Shown here piece by piece: positions 7,686 through 16,047 of a stretch of DNA of 64,000 bases (the stretch's first letter is position 1; each line of letters starts with the position of its first letter). Origin of the DNA: Nocardioides solisilvae. GTDB lineage: Bacteria > Actinomycetota > Actinomycetes > Propionibacteriales > Nocardioidaceae. The stretch lies in the NCBI RefSeq assembly GCF_003194625.1, contig NZ_QHKX01000001.1:62001-126000 (forward strand), in the 5' to 3' direction. Under the pieces are notes generated by a model. It did not search any database and was not told the DNA's origin. It saw only the letters and a list, made by a program, of their open reading frames with translations. The translations under genes and the position numbers were made by a program.

Positions 7686-10559
7686 TCAGCGGTCGCCAGC
7701 GAGCAGCTCGGCGAGGTGGAGCGCCCGCACGTCGGCGAGGTCGTCGAGCTGGTGCCGGCAGGAGAGGCCGTCGGCGAGCACGACCGCACGGGGGTTGGTC
7801 CGCACGGCGGGCAGCAGCTGGAGCTCCGCGACCGCGACCGAGACCTCGTAGTGCCCCTGCTCCATGCCGAAGTTGCCCGCCAGCCCGCAGCAGCCGCCGA
7901 CCCGGGTCACGGTGGCGCCGGCACGCTGCAGCAGCCTCGCGTCAGCCTCCCAGCCGACCACCGACTGGTGGTGGCAGTGCGGCTGGGCGACCACCTCGAC
8001 CCCGCTGAGGTCCGGCGGCTGCCAGCCGCGCTCCGCCTCGAGCCGGGCGAGGAGCTCGGCCAGCGAGAGCACGCCGCCGGCGACCTCCTCGGCGCGGGGG
8101 TCGTCGCTGAGCTGGACGGCGTCGGAGCGCAGCGTGGCGAGGCAGGACGGCTCGAGCGCGACGACCGGAGTCCCCGAGGCGACGTAGGGAGCAAGCGTCG
8201 CGACCGTCTCCTGCATCGTGCTGCGGGCCTTGTCGAGCTGGCCGGTGGAGATCCAGGTGAGCCCGCAGCAGGCGTCGGGGCCGACCAGGGCGGCGGTCAG
8301 GCCCGCCTCGCCGAGCAGCCGGATCGCGGCCTGCGCCGCCGACGGCCGGAAGTGGTCGGTGAAGGTGTCCGCCCAGATCCACACGTCCACCTGCGCAGCC
8401 GCGCCGGCAGCAGCTACGGCAGCCGTGCCGGCAGCCACACCGGCCGGGGACCCGGCGGGGACCCCGGCGGGAGGCAGCTCACGGGTGCCGAGCAGCGAGC
8501 GCGCGGTCCGCGGCGCGACCCGGGGCAGAGAGCGTCGCGGGTCGACCCCGGCGAGGCGGGCGGCGGCCCGGACGAGCGGCCCGGCGCCCATCGCCCGGCC
8601 GGCCAGCCCGCGGCCGAACCGCTGCGGCGCGAGGCGGACCAGCGCGGGCAGCCAGCCCAGCGTGTAGTGGGTGCGGGGGCGCCGCTTCCCGCGGTAGGTC
8701 TGGTGCAGCACCTCGGACTTGTAGGTCGCCATGTCGACGCCGGTGGGGCAGTCGCTGGCGCAGCCCTTGCAGGAGAGGCAGAGGTCGAGCGCGTCGTGGA
8801 CGGCCGGGTCGGCGAGCCCCTGGACGAGGGTCCCGTCGAGCGCTTCCTGGAGCACCCGGGAGCGGCCGCGGGTGGAGTCCTTCTCGTCACGGGTCGCCTG
8901 CCAGGAGGGGCACATCACCGACGACGCGGGGCCCGTCCCCGGTCCGGCCACGCACTTGCCCACCCCGGTGCAACGGTGCACGGCCCGCCCCATGCTGCCG
9001 CCGTCCTCGACGAAGCGCAGCAGGGTCGGCACCTTCGCCACCGGGCGGGCGGGCCGCAGGTCGGCGTCGACGGGCGCGGGGTCGACCAGCACCCCGGGGT
9101 TCAGCAGCCCGTCGGGGTCGCAGGCCGCCTTGGCGGCGCCGAACAGCCGCAGCGAGTCGGCGTCGTACATCCTCGACAGCAGCTCGGAGCGGGCGCGGCC
9201 GTCGCCGTGCTCGCCCGACAGGGAGCCGCCGAGCGCGACGATCCGGTCGGTGGCCGCCTCGAGGAACTCGCGGAAGACGCGGCGCCCGCCGTCGGGGGCG
9301 TCGCCGTCGAAGGGGAAGTCGATGCGGGCGTGGACGCAGCCGTCCCCGAAGTGGCCGTAGGGCACCCCGTCGAGGTCGAACTCGCGCAGCACCTCGTCGA
9401 ACTCCCGCAGCCAGGTCCCCAGCTTCTCGGGCGGCACGGCGGCGTCCTCCCAGCCGGCGTACGCCGGGCGGCTGAGACTGCGGGCGGCCAGCCCGGCGCC
9501 GTCCTCGCGGATCCGCCAGAGGGCCGCCGCGGCCGCGGCGTCGGGGACCGCCAGGCGGGAGAGCTCGCCCGCGGGCGGCAGCGTCCCCTCGCCGGTGGTC
9601 TCGACGAAGAGCCACCCGGCGCCGCGGGGCAGCTCGGGGACGGCCTTGCCGGCGCCGCGGACCAGCTCGACGATCCGGGCGTCGAGCCCCTCGCAGGCCA
9701 CCAGGCCCAGGCCCTGCTCGCGGGCCCCGGCGAGGATCCCGGGCACGGCGTCGGCCGCCTCGACCATCGAGGGGTAGCCGAGCACGACGAGGCGTCGCGG
9801 CTCCTCCTCGACCATCCGCACGGTCGCCCCGAGCACCACCCCGAGCGTCCCCTCGGAGCCGACGAGGAACCGACCCACGTCGCGGCCGTGCTCGGGCAGC
9901 AGGTGCTCGAGGGAGTAGCCGCTGACCTGGCGGGTGAACCGTCCGAAGTGCTGCCGCACGTGCCCCAGGTCGGCGGCGACCAGGTCGAGGAGGCGTCGGC
10001 TCACGGGGTCGGTCGGCTCGGTGCCGGCGGCGAGGGTGGCCGTCGTCCCGTCGCCCCACAGCACGTCGAGGCCGAGCACGTTGTCGCTGGTCCGCCCGTA
10101 GCCCAGCGCCCGCGAGCCGCAGGCGTTGTTGCCGATCATCCCGCCGATGGTGCAGCGCGGGTGGGTGGAGGGGTCGGGGCCGAACCGGACGCCGTGCGGC
10201 GCGGCCGCGCGCTGCAGGTCGGCGTGGACGGTGCCGGGCTCGACCCGGGCGGTCCGGGCCTCGCCGTCGACCTCGAGCACCCGGTGCAGGTGCTTGCGGG
10301 TGTCGACCACGATCCCGGTGCCCACGGCGTTGCCGGCGATCGAGGTCCCGGCGCCGCGCATGGTGACCGGCGTCCCGGTCTCCCGCGCGACGGAGAGGAT
10401 CGCGGCGAGCTCGTCGCGGTGGCGCGGCCGCGCCACCACCTGCGGCACGACGCGGTAGAGCGAGGCATCGGTGGAGTACGCCGCCCGCGTGACGTCGGCG
10501 TCCGAGACGTCGGTGACCCCCGCGCGCTGCAGGGCTTGGAGGACGTCGCGCGGGCTCAT
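7686..10559 (-). CDS. FAD-linked oxidase with 4Fe-4S and CCG domains (D-2-hydroxyacid/D-2-hydroxyglutarate dehydrogenase-like)
   Basis: About 957 residues with three parts. (1) An FAD-binding PCMH/VAO domain at about 20-240, with GAGTSIAGNAVG and IGGMIGNNACGSRALG, followed by its substrate cap. (2) Fe-S ligands around 540-620: CTGVGKCV and CLSCKGCASDCPTGVD. (3) A C-terminal cysteine-rich domain with two CCG motifs, PDACCGLTW and GGCCGLAGNFG. This is the architecture of E. coli YdiJ (D-2-hydroxyglutarate dehydrogenase) and of fused GlcD/GlcF-type enzymes, which pass electrons to the quinone pool. The gene follows a hydroxyacid-oxoacid transhydrogenase by 37 bases, which favours D-2-hydroxyglutarate as substrate. 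An alternative start 18 bases upstream (10577) exists. Confidence 0.88.
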   Translation of the reverse strand: MSPRDVLQALQRAGVTDVSDADVTRAAYSTDASLYRVVPQVVARPRHRDELAAILSVARETGTPVTMRGAGTSIAGNAVGTGIVVDTRKHLHRVLEVDGEARTARVEPGTVHADLQRAAAPHGVRFGPDPSTHPRCTIGGMIGNNACGSRALGYGRTSDNVLGLDVLWGDGTTATLAAGTEPTDPVSRRLLDLVAADLGHVRQHFGRFTRQVSGYSLEHLLPEHGRDVGRFLVGSEGTLGVVLGATVRMVEEEPRRLVVLGYPSMVEAADAVPGILAGAREQGLGLVACEGLDARIVELVRGAGKAVPELPRGAGWLFVETTGEGTLPPAGELSRLAVPDAAAAAALWRIREDGAGLAARSLSRPAYAGWEDAAVPPEKLGTWLREFDEVLREFDLDGVPYGHFGDGCVHARIDFPFDGDAPDGGRRVFREFLEAATDRIVALGGSLSGEHGDGRARSELLSRMYDADSLRLFGAAKAACDPDGLLNPGVLVDPAPVDADLRPARPVAKVPTLLRFVEDGGSMGRAVHRCTGVGKCVAGPGTGPASSVMCPSWQATRDEKDSTRGRSRVLQEALDGTLVQGLADPAVHDALDLCLSCKGCASDCPTGVDMATYKSEVLHQTYRGKRRPRTHYTLGWLPALVRLAPQRFGRGLAGRAMGAGPLVRAAARLAGVDPRRSLPRVAPRTARSLLGTRELPPAGVPAGSPAGVAAGTAAVAAAGAAAQVDVWIWADTFTDHFRPSAAQAAIRLLGEAGLTAALVGPDACCGLTWISTGQLDKARSTMQETVATLAPYVASGTPVVALEPSCLATLRSDAVQLSDDPRAEEVAGGVLSLAELLARLEAERGWQPPDLSGVEVVAQPHCHHQSVVGWEADARLLQRAGATVTRVGGCCGLAGNFGMEQGHYEVSVAVAELQLLPAVRTNPRAVVLADGLSCRHQLDDLADVRALHLAELLAGDR

Positions 10560-10596
10560 GGCGCCATTCTCGCCCACGCGCCCGGGCGTCCCGGAC

Positions 10597-11871
10597 TCAC
10601 CACAGGGTCATGGAACCCCGGAAGACCTCGGCGAGGTCCTCGGCCCCCACCGGACGGGGCGCGGTCGCGAGCAGCCGCTGCTGGGCGAGCGCCCCCTCCA
10701 CGAGGTCGTCGACGTCGCCGTCGCCGAACCCGACCTCGGCCAGGCCGTTGGGGATCCCGATGTCGCGCATCAGCGTGCGCAGCACCTCGGGCAGCGCGTC
10801 GGGGCCGTCGGCCGCGTGGCCGGGGTCGAGCAGCCGGGCCGCCTCGAGGTGCCGCGCGGGGTCGGCCTCGAAGGTGAACCGGAAGGCGGCCGGGGCGGTG
10901 AGCGAGACCGCCATCCCGTGCGGCACGATCGGCCCCTCCCCCGGGTAGCCGTCGGGCCGGAACTCCCGCACCCGGCCCGCGATCGGGTAGGCGCAGGCGT
11001 GCGGCACGTGCACCCCGGCGTTGCCGAAGCCGAGGCCGGCGAAGGTCGCCGCGAGCGCCATCTGCTCCCGCGCGGTCGCGTCGTCCCCGTCCCGGACGGC
11101 CGTCCGGAACGCGCCGGCCAGGAGCCCCAGCGCGCAGGTCGCCCACATGTCGGCGATCGGGTTGGCGCCGCAGTAGGGCACCCGCTGCTCGGGGCGCTTG
11201 GCCTCGAAGTCGGCGTACCAGCGCGCCGTCCACGACTCCAGCGCGTGGCAGAGGATGTCCATCCCCGCCGCGGCGGTCACGGCGGCGGGCTGGGTCATCG
11301 TGAGGTCGGGGTCGACCACCGCGAGGGTGGGTCGCAGCGCGGGGTGGCTGATCCCGGTCTTCACCTCCAGCGCCAGCACGTCGAGGACGCAGATCGTCGT
11401 CGACTCCGAGCCGGTGCCGGTGGTGGTCGGCACGGCGACCAGCGGCAGCAGCGGCCGCTCGGGCGCCCGCCCCCGGCCGATCGGCGCGTTGAGGTAGTCC
11501 ATCAGCTCGCCCTCGTTGGTGGTGAGCAGGTCGACCGCCTTGGCGGTGTCGATGCTCGAGCCGCCGCCGACCGCGACGACGGCGCCGAACGGGCCGGCGT
11601 CGCGGGCGAAGGCGATGGCGTGCTCCAGCGAGGCGTCGGTCGGCTCGACGTGCACCTCGGCGTACGTCGTCACCGCCAGGCCCGCGGCCTCCAGCCGCTC
11701 CGCGATCCGGGCCGGGTGCCCCGTCGCCGCCACCCCCGGGTCGGTGACCAGGAGGACCCGCGACGAGCCGGTGCCGCGCATCAGGCCGGCGAGGTCGTGG
11801 GCGAGCTCCCCGGAGGCGCCGCGGCCGAACTTCAGGGCCGGGGCCGCGTAGGTGAAGACCTGCTCGCTCAC
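10597..11871 (-). CDS. Hydroxyacid-oxoacid transhydrogenase (iron-type alcohol dehydrogenase, ADHFE1-like)
   Basis: 424 residues of the iron-dependent alcohol dehydrogenase fold. Landmarks: dinucleotide motif GGGSSIDTAKAVDLL (about 100), PTTTGTGSESTT, and metal-ligand regions MDILCHALESW and HVPHACAYPIAG. The last motif and the overall length match ADHFE1-type transhydrogenases, which oxidise 4-hydroxybutyrate while reducing 2-oxoglutarate to D-2-hydroxyglutarate using a tightly bound cofactor. AGGAG five bases before the GTG at 11869-11871 fixes the start. It lies between a Nudix gene and the D-2-hydroxyacid dehydrogenase-like gene on one strand, probably an operon. A plain alcohol dehydrogenase is the main alternative. 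Confidence 0.88.
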   Translation of the reverse strand: MSEQVFTYAAPALKFGRGASGELAHDLAGLMRGTGSSRVLLVTDPGVAATGHPARIAERLEAAGLAVTTYAEVHVEPTDASLEHAIAFARDAGPFGAVVAVGGGSSIDTAKAVDLLTTNEGELMDYLNAPIGRGRAPERPLLPLVAVPTTTGTGSESTTICVLDVLALEVKTGISHPALRPTLAVVDPDLTMTQPAAVTAAAGMDILCHALESWTARWYADFEAKRPEQRVPYCGANPIADMWATCALGLLAGAFRTAVRDGDDATAREQMALAATFAGLGFGNAGVHVPHACAYPIAGRVREFRPDGYPGEGPIVPHGMAVSLTAPAAFRFTFEADPARHLEAARLLDPGHAADGPDALPEVLRTLMRDIGIPNGLAEVGFGDGDVDDLVEGALAQQRLLATAPRPVGAEDLAEVFRGSMTLW

Positions 11872-11897
11872 GTGCTCTCCTCGGGTCGGGCCGCGCG

Positions 11898-12821
11898 TCA
11901 GCGCGGCAGGTGGCCCACAGCGTGCCTCACGACGTCGAGAACCTCCACCGTCCCGTCCTCGATCTGTGCGAGCGGCACAAACGCGGCGGCGTCCGTTGTG
12001 CCGTCGACCTCGACGACGGTCGGCTCGGCCCCCTCCTGGCCGGCCTCCAGGGTCGCCTCGAAGATCAGGTGGACGCCGTGGAAGTCCTCGAGCCGGCCGC
12101 TCGGCGCGGTCCCCGAGAAGTGCACGTCGTGGACGTCGAGCAGCCGCCCCACCCGGCAGGCCAGCCCCGTCTCCTCGACCACCTCGCGGGCCAGGGCGAC
12201 GGCCGGCGGCTCCCCGTGGTCGACCCCGCCGCCGGGCAGGGTCCAGCTGCCGGTGTGGTGGCCCCGCCCCGAGATCCGGGTGAGCAGCACCTCGGGTCCC
12301 CCGGTCGAGGGCCTCGAGACCAGCGCGTACGCCGCCACCCGCTGCAGCCGGAAGGGCTGGTGGTCGCCGAGGGCCTCGACGACCATCGGCACCACCGGCA
12401 CCTTCCCCGACAGCACGTCCTCGAGCGGCTGCCACGCCGCCTCGACCGTCGAGCCGTCGACCTCGACGACGCGCGGCTCGGGCGAGTCGCCGGGCACCCA
12501 CCCCTCGTAGACGATCCGCAGCGCGTGGGCGTCGACCACCCGGCCCTCGCGCCGCACCCCGGGCATGTGGGCGGAGTAGACGTGCGCGGTCTCGCTCACC
12601 ACGGCATCCAGGCCGGTCTCCTCGTGCACCTCCCGGACCACGGCGGCCCGCGGGTCCTCGCCGTGGTCGAGGCCGCCGCCCGGCAGGGTCCACAGCTCCT
12701 GCGGGGTGATCCGCTCCGAGATCCGGCTGAGCAGCAGCTCCTCGCCGGCCGCGCCGTACCGCCGGATCACGGCGTACGCCGCCACGCGCTGGTACCTGGG
12801 CAGCTCGCCGGGGGTGCTCAT
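11898..12821 (-). CDS. Two-domain (tandem) Nudix hydrolase
   Basis: 307 residues made of two Nudix domains in tandem, each opening with a near-identical RVAAYA(V/L) strand. Two complete Nudix boxes are visible: GGGLDHGEDPRAAVVREVHE followed by ETGL (about 48-71), and GGGVDHGEPPAVALAREVVE followed by ETGL (about 195-218). Both keep the REXXEE catalytic core, so both halves could be active, probably on nucleoside diphosphate derivatives. The halves clearly arose by duplication. The ATG is preceded at six bases by TAGCCT (12828-12833), so the mRNA is probably leaderless. It leads the operon with the transhydrogenase, 26 bases downstream. Confidence 0.9.
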   Translation of the reverse strand: MSTPGELPRYQRVAAYAVIRRYGAAGEELLLSRISERITPQELWTLPGGGLDHGEDPRAAVVREVHEETGLDAVVSETAHVYSAHMPGVRREGRVVDAHALRIVYEGWVPGDSPEPRVVEVDGSTVEAAWQPLEDVLSGKVPVVPMVVEALGDHQPFRLQRVAAYALVSRPSTGGPEVLLTRISGRGHHTGSWTLPGGGVDHGEPPAVALAREVVEETGLACRVGRLLDVHDVHFSGTAPSGRLEDFHGVHLIFEATLEAGQEGAEPTVVEVDGTTDAAAFVPLAQIEDGTVEVLDVVRHAVGHLPR

Positions 12822-12858
12822 GACGCAAGGCTATGCGTCACGACCCCACCGCTATGGT
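12821..12858. promoter_or_regulatory. Face-to-face leaderless promoters with a 7-bp inverted repeat
   Basis: Minus strand: -10 TAGCCT (12828-12833), then six bases, then the Nudix ATG. Plus strand: -10 TATGGT (12853-12858), then six bases, then the acyltransferase GTG at 12865. TGACGCA (12821-12827) and TGCGTCA (12834-12840) form an inverted repeat covering the Nudix start and -10, a candidate operator. Confidence 0.55.
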
Positions 12859-12864
12859 GACCCG

Positions 12865-13911
12865 GTGCCCAGACGCAGGGACCCGTGGCTGGACAACGCC
12901 AAGACCGTGCTCGTGGTCCTGGTGGTGGTCGGCCACGCCGTCGTGCTGATGCCCTCGGGCGAGGTGAAGTCCCACGCCTACGACTTCGTCTACTACTTCC
13001 ACATGCCGGCCTTCGTGCTGCTCACCGGCTACCTCTCCCGCAGCTTCACGTGGAGCCGCAAGGGGTTCGTCTCCCTGGTGACGACCCTGGCCGTCCCCTA
13101 CGTGCTCTTCGAGCTGCTGATGGCCCTGTGGCGCGTGCACGTGGTCGACCAGGTCTCCAGCCTGGAGGTCCTCTCCCCGCTGTGGCTCAACCCGCACTGG
13201 CCGATGTGGTACCTCGTGGTGCTCATCATGTGGCGTCTGGCGACCCCGGTGCTGAAGGCCCACTGGGTGATGGTGCCGGCCTCGGTGGGGGTGAGCCTGC
13301 TGGCCGGAGCGGTCGACCTGGAGCTCTTCGACCTCAACCGCGCGCTGGGCCTGCTGCCCTTCTTCGTGGTGGGCCTGCACCTGCCCGCGCGGGCGCTGGC
13401 GGTCGTGCGGGCCCGCGGCACCGGCCTGGCCGGCCTGGCCGTGCTCGCGGGGCTGTGGTGGCTGGCGGGGCGCACCGACGACCTGTGGTCCACCCAGTGG
13501 CTCTACTACCGGGCCTCCTACGACTCGCTGGGCGCGGGGGTGGCGGAAGGGGCGGAGATCCGCCTGCAGCTCATCGGGCTCGCGCTGCTCGGCACCTTCG
13601 CCGTGCTCAGCCTGGTGCCGCGCCGCCGCTCCGCGGTCACCCACGTCGGCGCCTACACGATGGGCGTCTACCTGCTGCACGGGTTCCCGGTCCGCTGGGT
13701 CGAGGCGCAGGGCTACGCGGAGTGGATGCCCGGCGACGGCTGGGCCTCGCTGGGGATCACCGTCGCGCTCGCCGTGGGGCTGGCGTTGCTGCTCGGCTGG
13801 CGGCCGCTCGCGGCCCGCGCACTGTGGCTGGTGGACCCCGTCAACACCTTCACGTCGTGGCGCGAGGACCGGCGGTCCGCGCGGCGGCCGCAGGCCCCCA
13901 CGTCGGCCTGA
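12865..13911 (+). CDS. Membrane acyltransferase family 3 protein
   Basis: 348 residues, almost entirely hydrophobic, with about ten membrane spans. The N-terminal signature RDPWLDNAKTVLVVLVVVGH and the HMPAFVLLTGYLSRSF segment are typical of the acyltransferase_3/OpgC/fucose O-acetylase-like family, which O-acylates sugars or lipids at the membrane; the histidine in VVVGHAV is the usual conserved residue. The GTG at 12865 is preferred because a TATGGT -10 ends six bases before it; an in-frame ATG at 12820 would overlap the divergent Nudix gene. The 3' end overlaps the convergent plsC-like gene by 62 bases. The acceptor molecule is unknown. Confidence 0.85.
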   Translation: MPRRRDPWLDNAKTVLVVLVVVGHAVVLMPSGEVKSHAYDFVYYFHMPAFVLLTGYLSRSFTWSRKGFVSLVTTLAVPYVLFELLMALWRVHVVDQVSSLEVLSPLWLNPHWPMWYLVVLIMWRLATPVLKAHWVMVPASVGVSLLAGAVDLELFDLNRALGLLPFFVVGLHLPARALAVVRARGTGLAGLAVLAGLWWLAGRTDDLWSTQWLYYRASYDSLGAGVAEGAEIRLQLIGLALLGTFAVLSLVPRRRSAVTHVGAYTMGVYLLHGFPVRWVEAQGYAEWMPGDGWASLGITVALAVGLALLLGWRPLAARALWLVDPVNTFTSWREDRRSARRPQAPTSA

Positions 13912-14668
13912 CGGCGGCGCGGGGCACGACGTCCAGGGACGCGGCCTCCGCCAGGTCGGGCGCGTGCCCGCCCAGGTGGGCGGGGTGCCAGGGGGCGTGC
14001 TCGCCCGGGTCCGGCCGGTGGTGCGGCAGGGTCTGCAGCCCCTCGAGGAGATCGGTCAACCGCGCACCCAGGTCCGCGGTCCACGCCGTGAGGTCCTCGC
14101 CCGGGGCGACGGTGGTCGGCTCGCCGAAGACGAGGTCGACCCGACGCCCGCGGGTGAGGTCGGGCGGCGGCTCGACCCCGTCGACCGGGCGGCCGACCGA
14201 GTAGAGCCGCTGGATCCCCCACAGCGCGACGGGGACGACGGCGGCCCCGGTCTCGCGGGCCAGGGCGGCCGTCCCCCGCATCAGCGGCCGGACGGTGAAG
14301 GAGTAGGAGATCCCGGCCTCGGGGTAGACGCCGACCGCCTGCCCCTCGCGCAGCAGCCGGCGGGCGGCCAGGTACGCCGCGGCGGGGGCCGCGCGGTCGA
14401 CCGGCACGTGCCGCATCCGGGTCATCGCGAGGCCGAGGCCGGGCGGGTGCCAGACGTCGTGCCGGGCGGTGAACCGGACGAACCGGCCGCGGCGGCGCGC
14501 GGCCAGCGCGATCGGCAGCGAGTCGAGGTAGGAGACGTGGGTGGCCGCCAGGATCACCGGCCCGGAGGTCGGGACGTGCTCCAGCCCGGTCGTCTCCAGG
14601 CGCACGTCCAGGGCCCGCGTCGCGAGCCGGCCGAGCCCCAGGGCGGTCCGGTAGAAGCCTTCGGTCAC
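13850..14668 (-). CDS. 1-acyl-sn-glycerol-3-phosphate acyltransferase (PlsC-like)
   Basis: 272 residues. The four acyltransferase blocks are visible: catalytic HX4D in ATHVSYLDSLP (about 45), FVRFTARHDVWHPPGLG, the EGTR-type block in VGVYPEAGISYS, and VPVALWGIQ. These proteins acylate lysophosphatidate at the membrane in phospholipid synthesis. The GTG at 14668 is taken because it follows TACCGT (14677-14682) by eight bases. The C-terminal 40 residues are Pro/His-rich and extend into the convergent acyltransferase_3 gene (62-base overlap). Several PlsC paralogues are usual in actinobacteria, so the in vivo acceptor is open. Confidence 0.85.
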   Translation of the reverse strand: MTEGFYRTALGLGRLATRALDVRLETTGLEHVPTSGPVILAATHVSYLDSLPIALAARRRGRFVRFTARHDVWHPPGLGLAMTRMRHVPVDRAAPAAAYLAARRLLREGQAVGVYPEAGISYSFTVRPLMRGTAALARETGAAVVPVALWGIQRLYSVGRPVDGVEPPPDLTRGRRVDLVFGEPTTVAPGEDLTAWTADLGARLTDLLEGLQTLPHHRPDPGEHAPWHPAHLGGHAPDLAEAASLDVVPRAAVRPTWGPAAAARTAGPRATT

Positions 14669-14711
14669 AGGCGACGACGGTAGTGCGCCACGGCCGGGCG
14701 GGCGGGAGAAC

Positions 14712-15968
14712 TCAGGAGAACGGCGGACGGGCATCGAGACCGACCGAGCGACGCCCGGCCCAGCGCCACACCCGGGCCGCGCGGTCGCGGTCCTCGTCGG
14801 TGACGAGGTTGCCCATCCAGCGCAGCGCCAGCGTCATCAGCCAGTCGGAGCGCATCCCGGGCGGGCCGAGGGTGGCCACCACCCGCGGGACGGTCGCGAT
14901 CCCGGCGAGCCGCCGGGCGATCGAGAAGGCCTCCCCGTAGTGCTCCCGGAGCAGCTCGGGCCAGACCCGCCCGAGGTCGAGGTCGGCGCCGCCGTCGGCG
15001 ACCAGCTCGGCGACGAACCGCCCGGTCTCCAGCCCGTAGTCGATGCCCTCCCCGTTGAGCGGGTTGACGCAGGCGGCCGAGTCGCCGATGAGCGCCCAGT
15101 TGCGCCCGGCGACGTTGCTCACCGCGCCGCCCATGGGCAGCAGCGCCGACGCCTCGGCCCGGAGCTCGCCGCTGAGCCCGAACTCCTCGCGCCGCTGCTC
15201 GGCGTAGAAGCGCATGAGCGGCTTGACGGCGATGTCGGCCGGCCGCCTCGAGGTGGCCAGCGCCCCGACGCCGAGGTTCACCTCGCCCGTGCCGAGGGGG
15301 AAGATCCAGCCGTAGCCCGACAGCACCTTGCCCGCCTCGTCGCGCAGCTCGAGGTGGGAGGAGATCCAGGGGTCGTCGGAGCGGGTGGAGGCGACGTAGG
15401 AGCGCCCGGCGACGCCGTAGACGGTGTCGCGGTGCCACTCGCGCCCGAGCTTCTTGCCCAGCGGCGAGCGGACGCCCTCGGCGACCACGAGCCAGCGGCA
15501 GCGCACCTCGGTGCGGACCCCGTCGCGCTCCAGCACGACGGCCCCCACCCGGTCGCCGTCCATCACCACGTCGAGCGCCTTGGCGCCGTCGACCGCGGTC
15601 GCGCCGGACTTGATCGCGACGGTCCGCAGGTGGTCGTCGAGCTCGGTGCGGGCGACGGCCGAGCCCCAGTCGGGCAGCGAGCTGCCGGGGACCGCCCAGG
15701 GCAGGTGGAGCGTCTGGCCGAAGCCGTGCGCGCGCAGCCCCTGGCTCACCGTGTGGGCTCGGAGCCAGTCCTCGAGGCCGAGGCGGGTCAGCTCGCCGAT
15801 CGCGCGCGGGGTGAGCCCGTCGCCGCACGTCTTGTCGCGCGGGAAGACGGCCATGTCGACCAGGAGCGTCTCGAGGCCGTGGCGGGCGGCCCAGGCGGCC
15901 GCGGCGGAGCCGGCGGGGCCGGCACCGACGACGAGCACGTCGGTCTGGGCGGGGAGCGGGGCGGACAC
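14712..15968 (-). CDS. Geranylgeranyl reductase family FAD oxidoreductase
   Basis: 418 residues. The FAD-binding GxGxxG motif (VLVVGAGPAGSAAAAWAARH) is at the N terminus, followed by PRDKTCGDGLTPRAIGELTR, the usual geranylgeranyl-reductase signature. A GDSAACVNPLNGEGIDYGLE motif (about 275-295) contacts the flavin. In actinobacteria such proteins (MenJ type) saturate double bonds of the menaquinone side chain or of other isoprenoid lipids, at the inner membrane face. The GTG at 15968 is the likely start, since upstream in-frame sequence has no similarity to the family. It lies beside a PlsC-like gene, but no menaquinone gene is nearby to confirm the substrate. Confidence 0.87.
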   Translation of the reverse strand: MSAPLPAQTDVLVVGAGPAGSAAAAWAARHGLETLLVDMAVFPRDKTCGDGLTPRAIGELTRLGLEDWLRAHTVSQGLRAHGFGQTLHLPWAVPGSSLPDWGSAVARTELDDHLRTVAIKSGATAVDGAKALDVVMDGDRVGAVVLERDGVRTEVRCRWLVVAEGVRSPLGKKLGREWHRDTVYGVAGRSYVASTRSDDPWISSHLELRDEAGKVLSGYGWIFPLGTGEVNLGVGALATSRRPADIAVKPLMRFYAEQRREEFGLSGELRAEASALLPMGGAVSNVAGRNWALIGDSAACVNPLNGEGIDYGLETGRFVAELVADGGADLDLGRVWPELLREHYGEAFSIARRLAGIATVPRVVATLGPPGMRSDWLMTLALRWMGNLVTDEDRDRAARVWRWAGRRSVGLDARPPFS

Positions 15969-16047
15969 GTCCGCGATTCTCTCAGGCTCCCGGGCACCGC
16001 CCAAACCTGCCCGGGTCGCGGCCACGCGGGCCAGCCGCCGGCTCTGG

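Noticed and set aside
7563..10877. A 1104-codon open frame opposite the flavo-Fe-S gene
   Set aside because: Same high-G+C antisense artefact; its translation shows no motif, while the opposite strand has complete FAD and Fe-S motifs.
12820..12864. Upstream ATG start for the acyltransferase_3 gene
   Set aside because: It would place the start inside the divergent Nudix start region and before the TATGGT -10; the extra residues do not fit the family.
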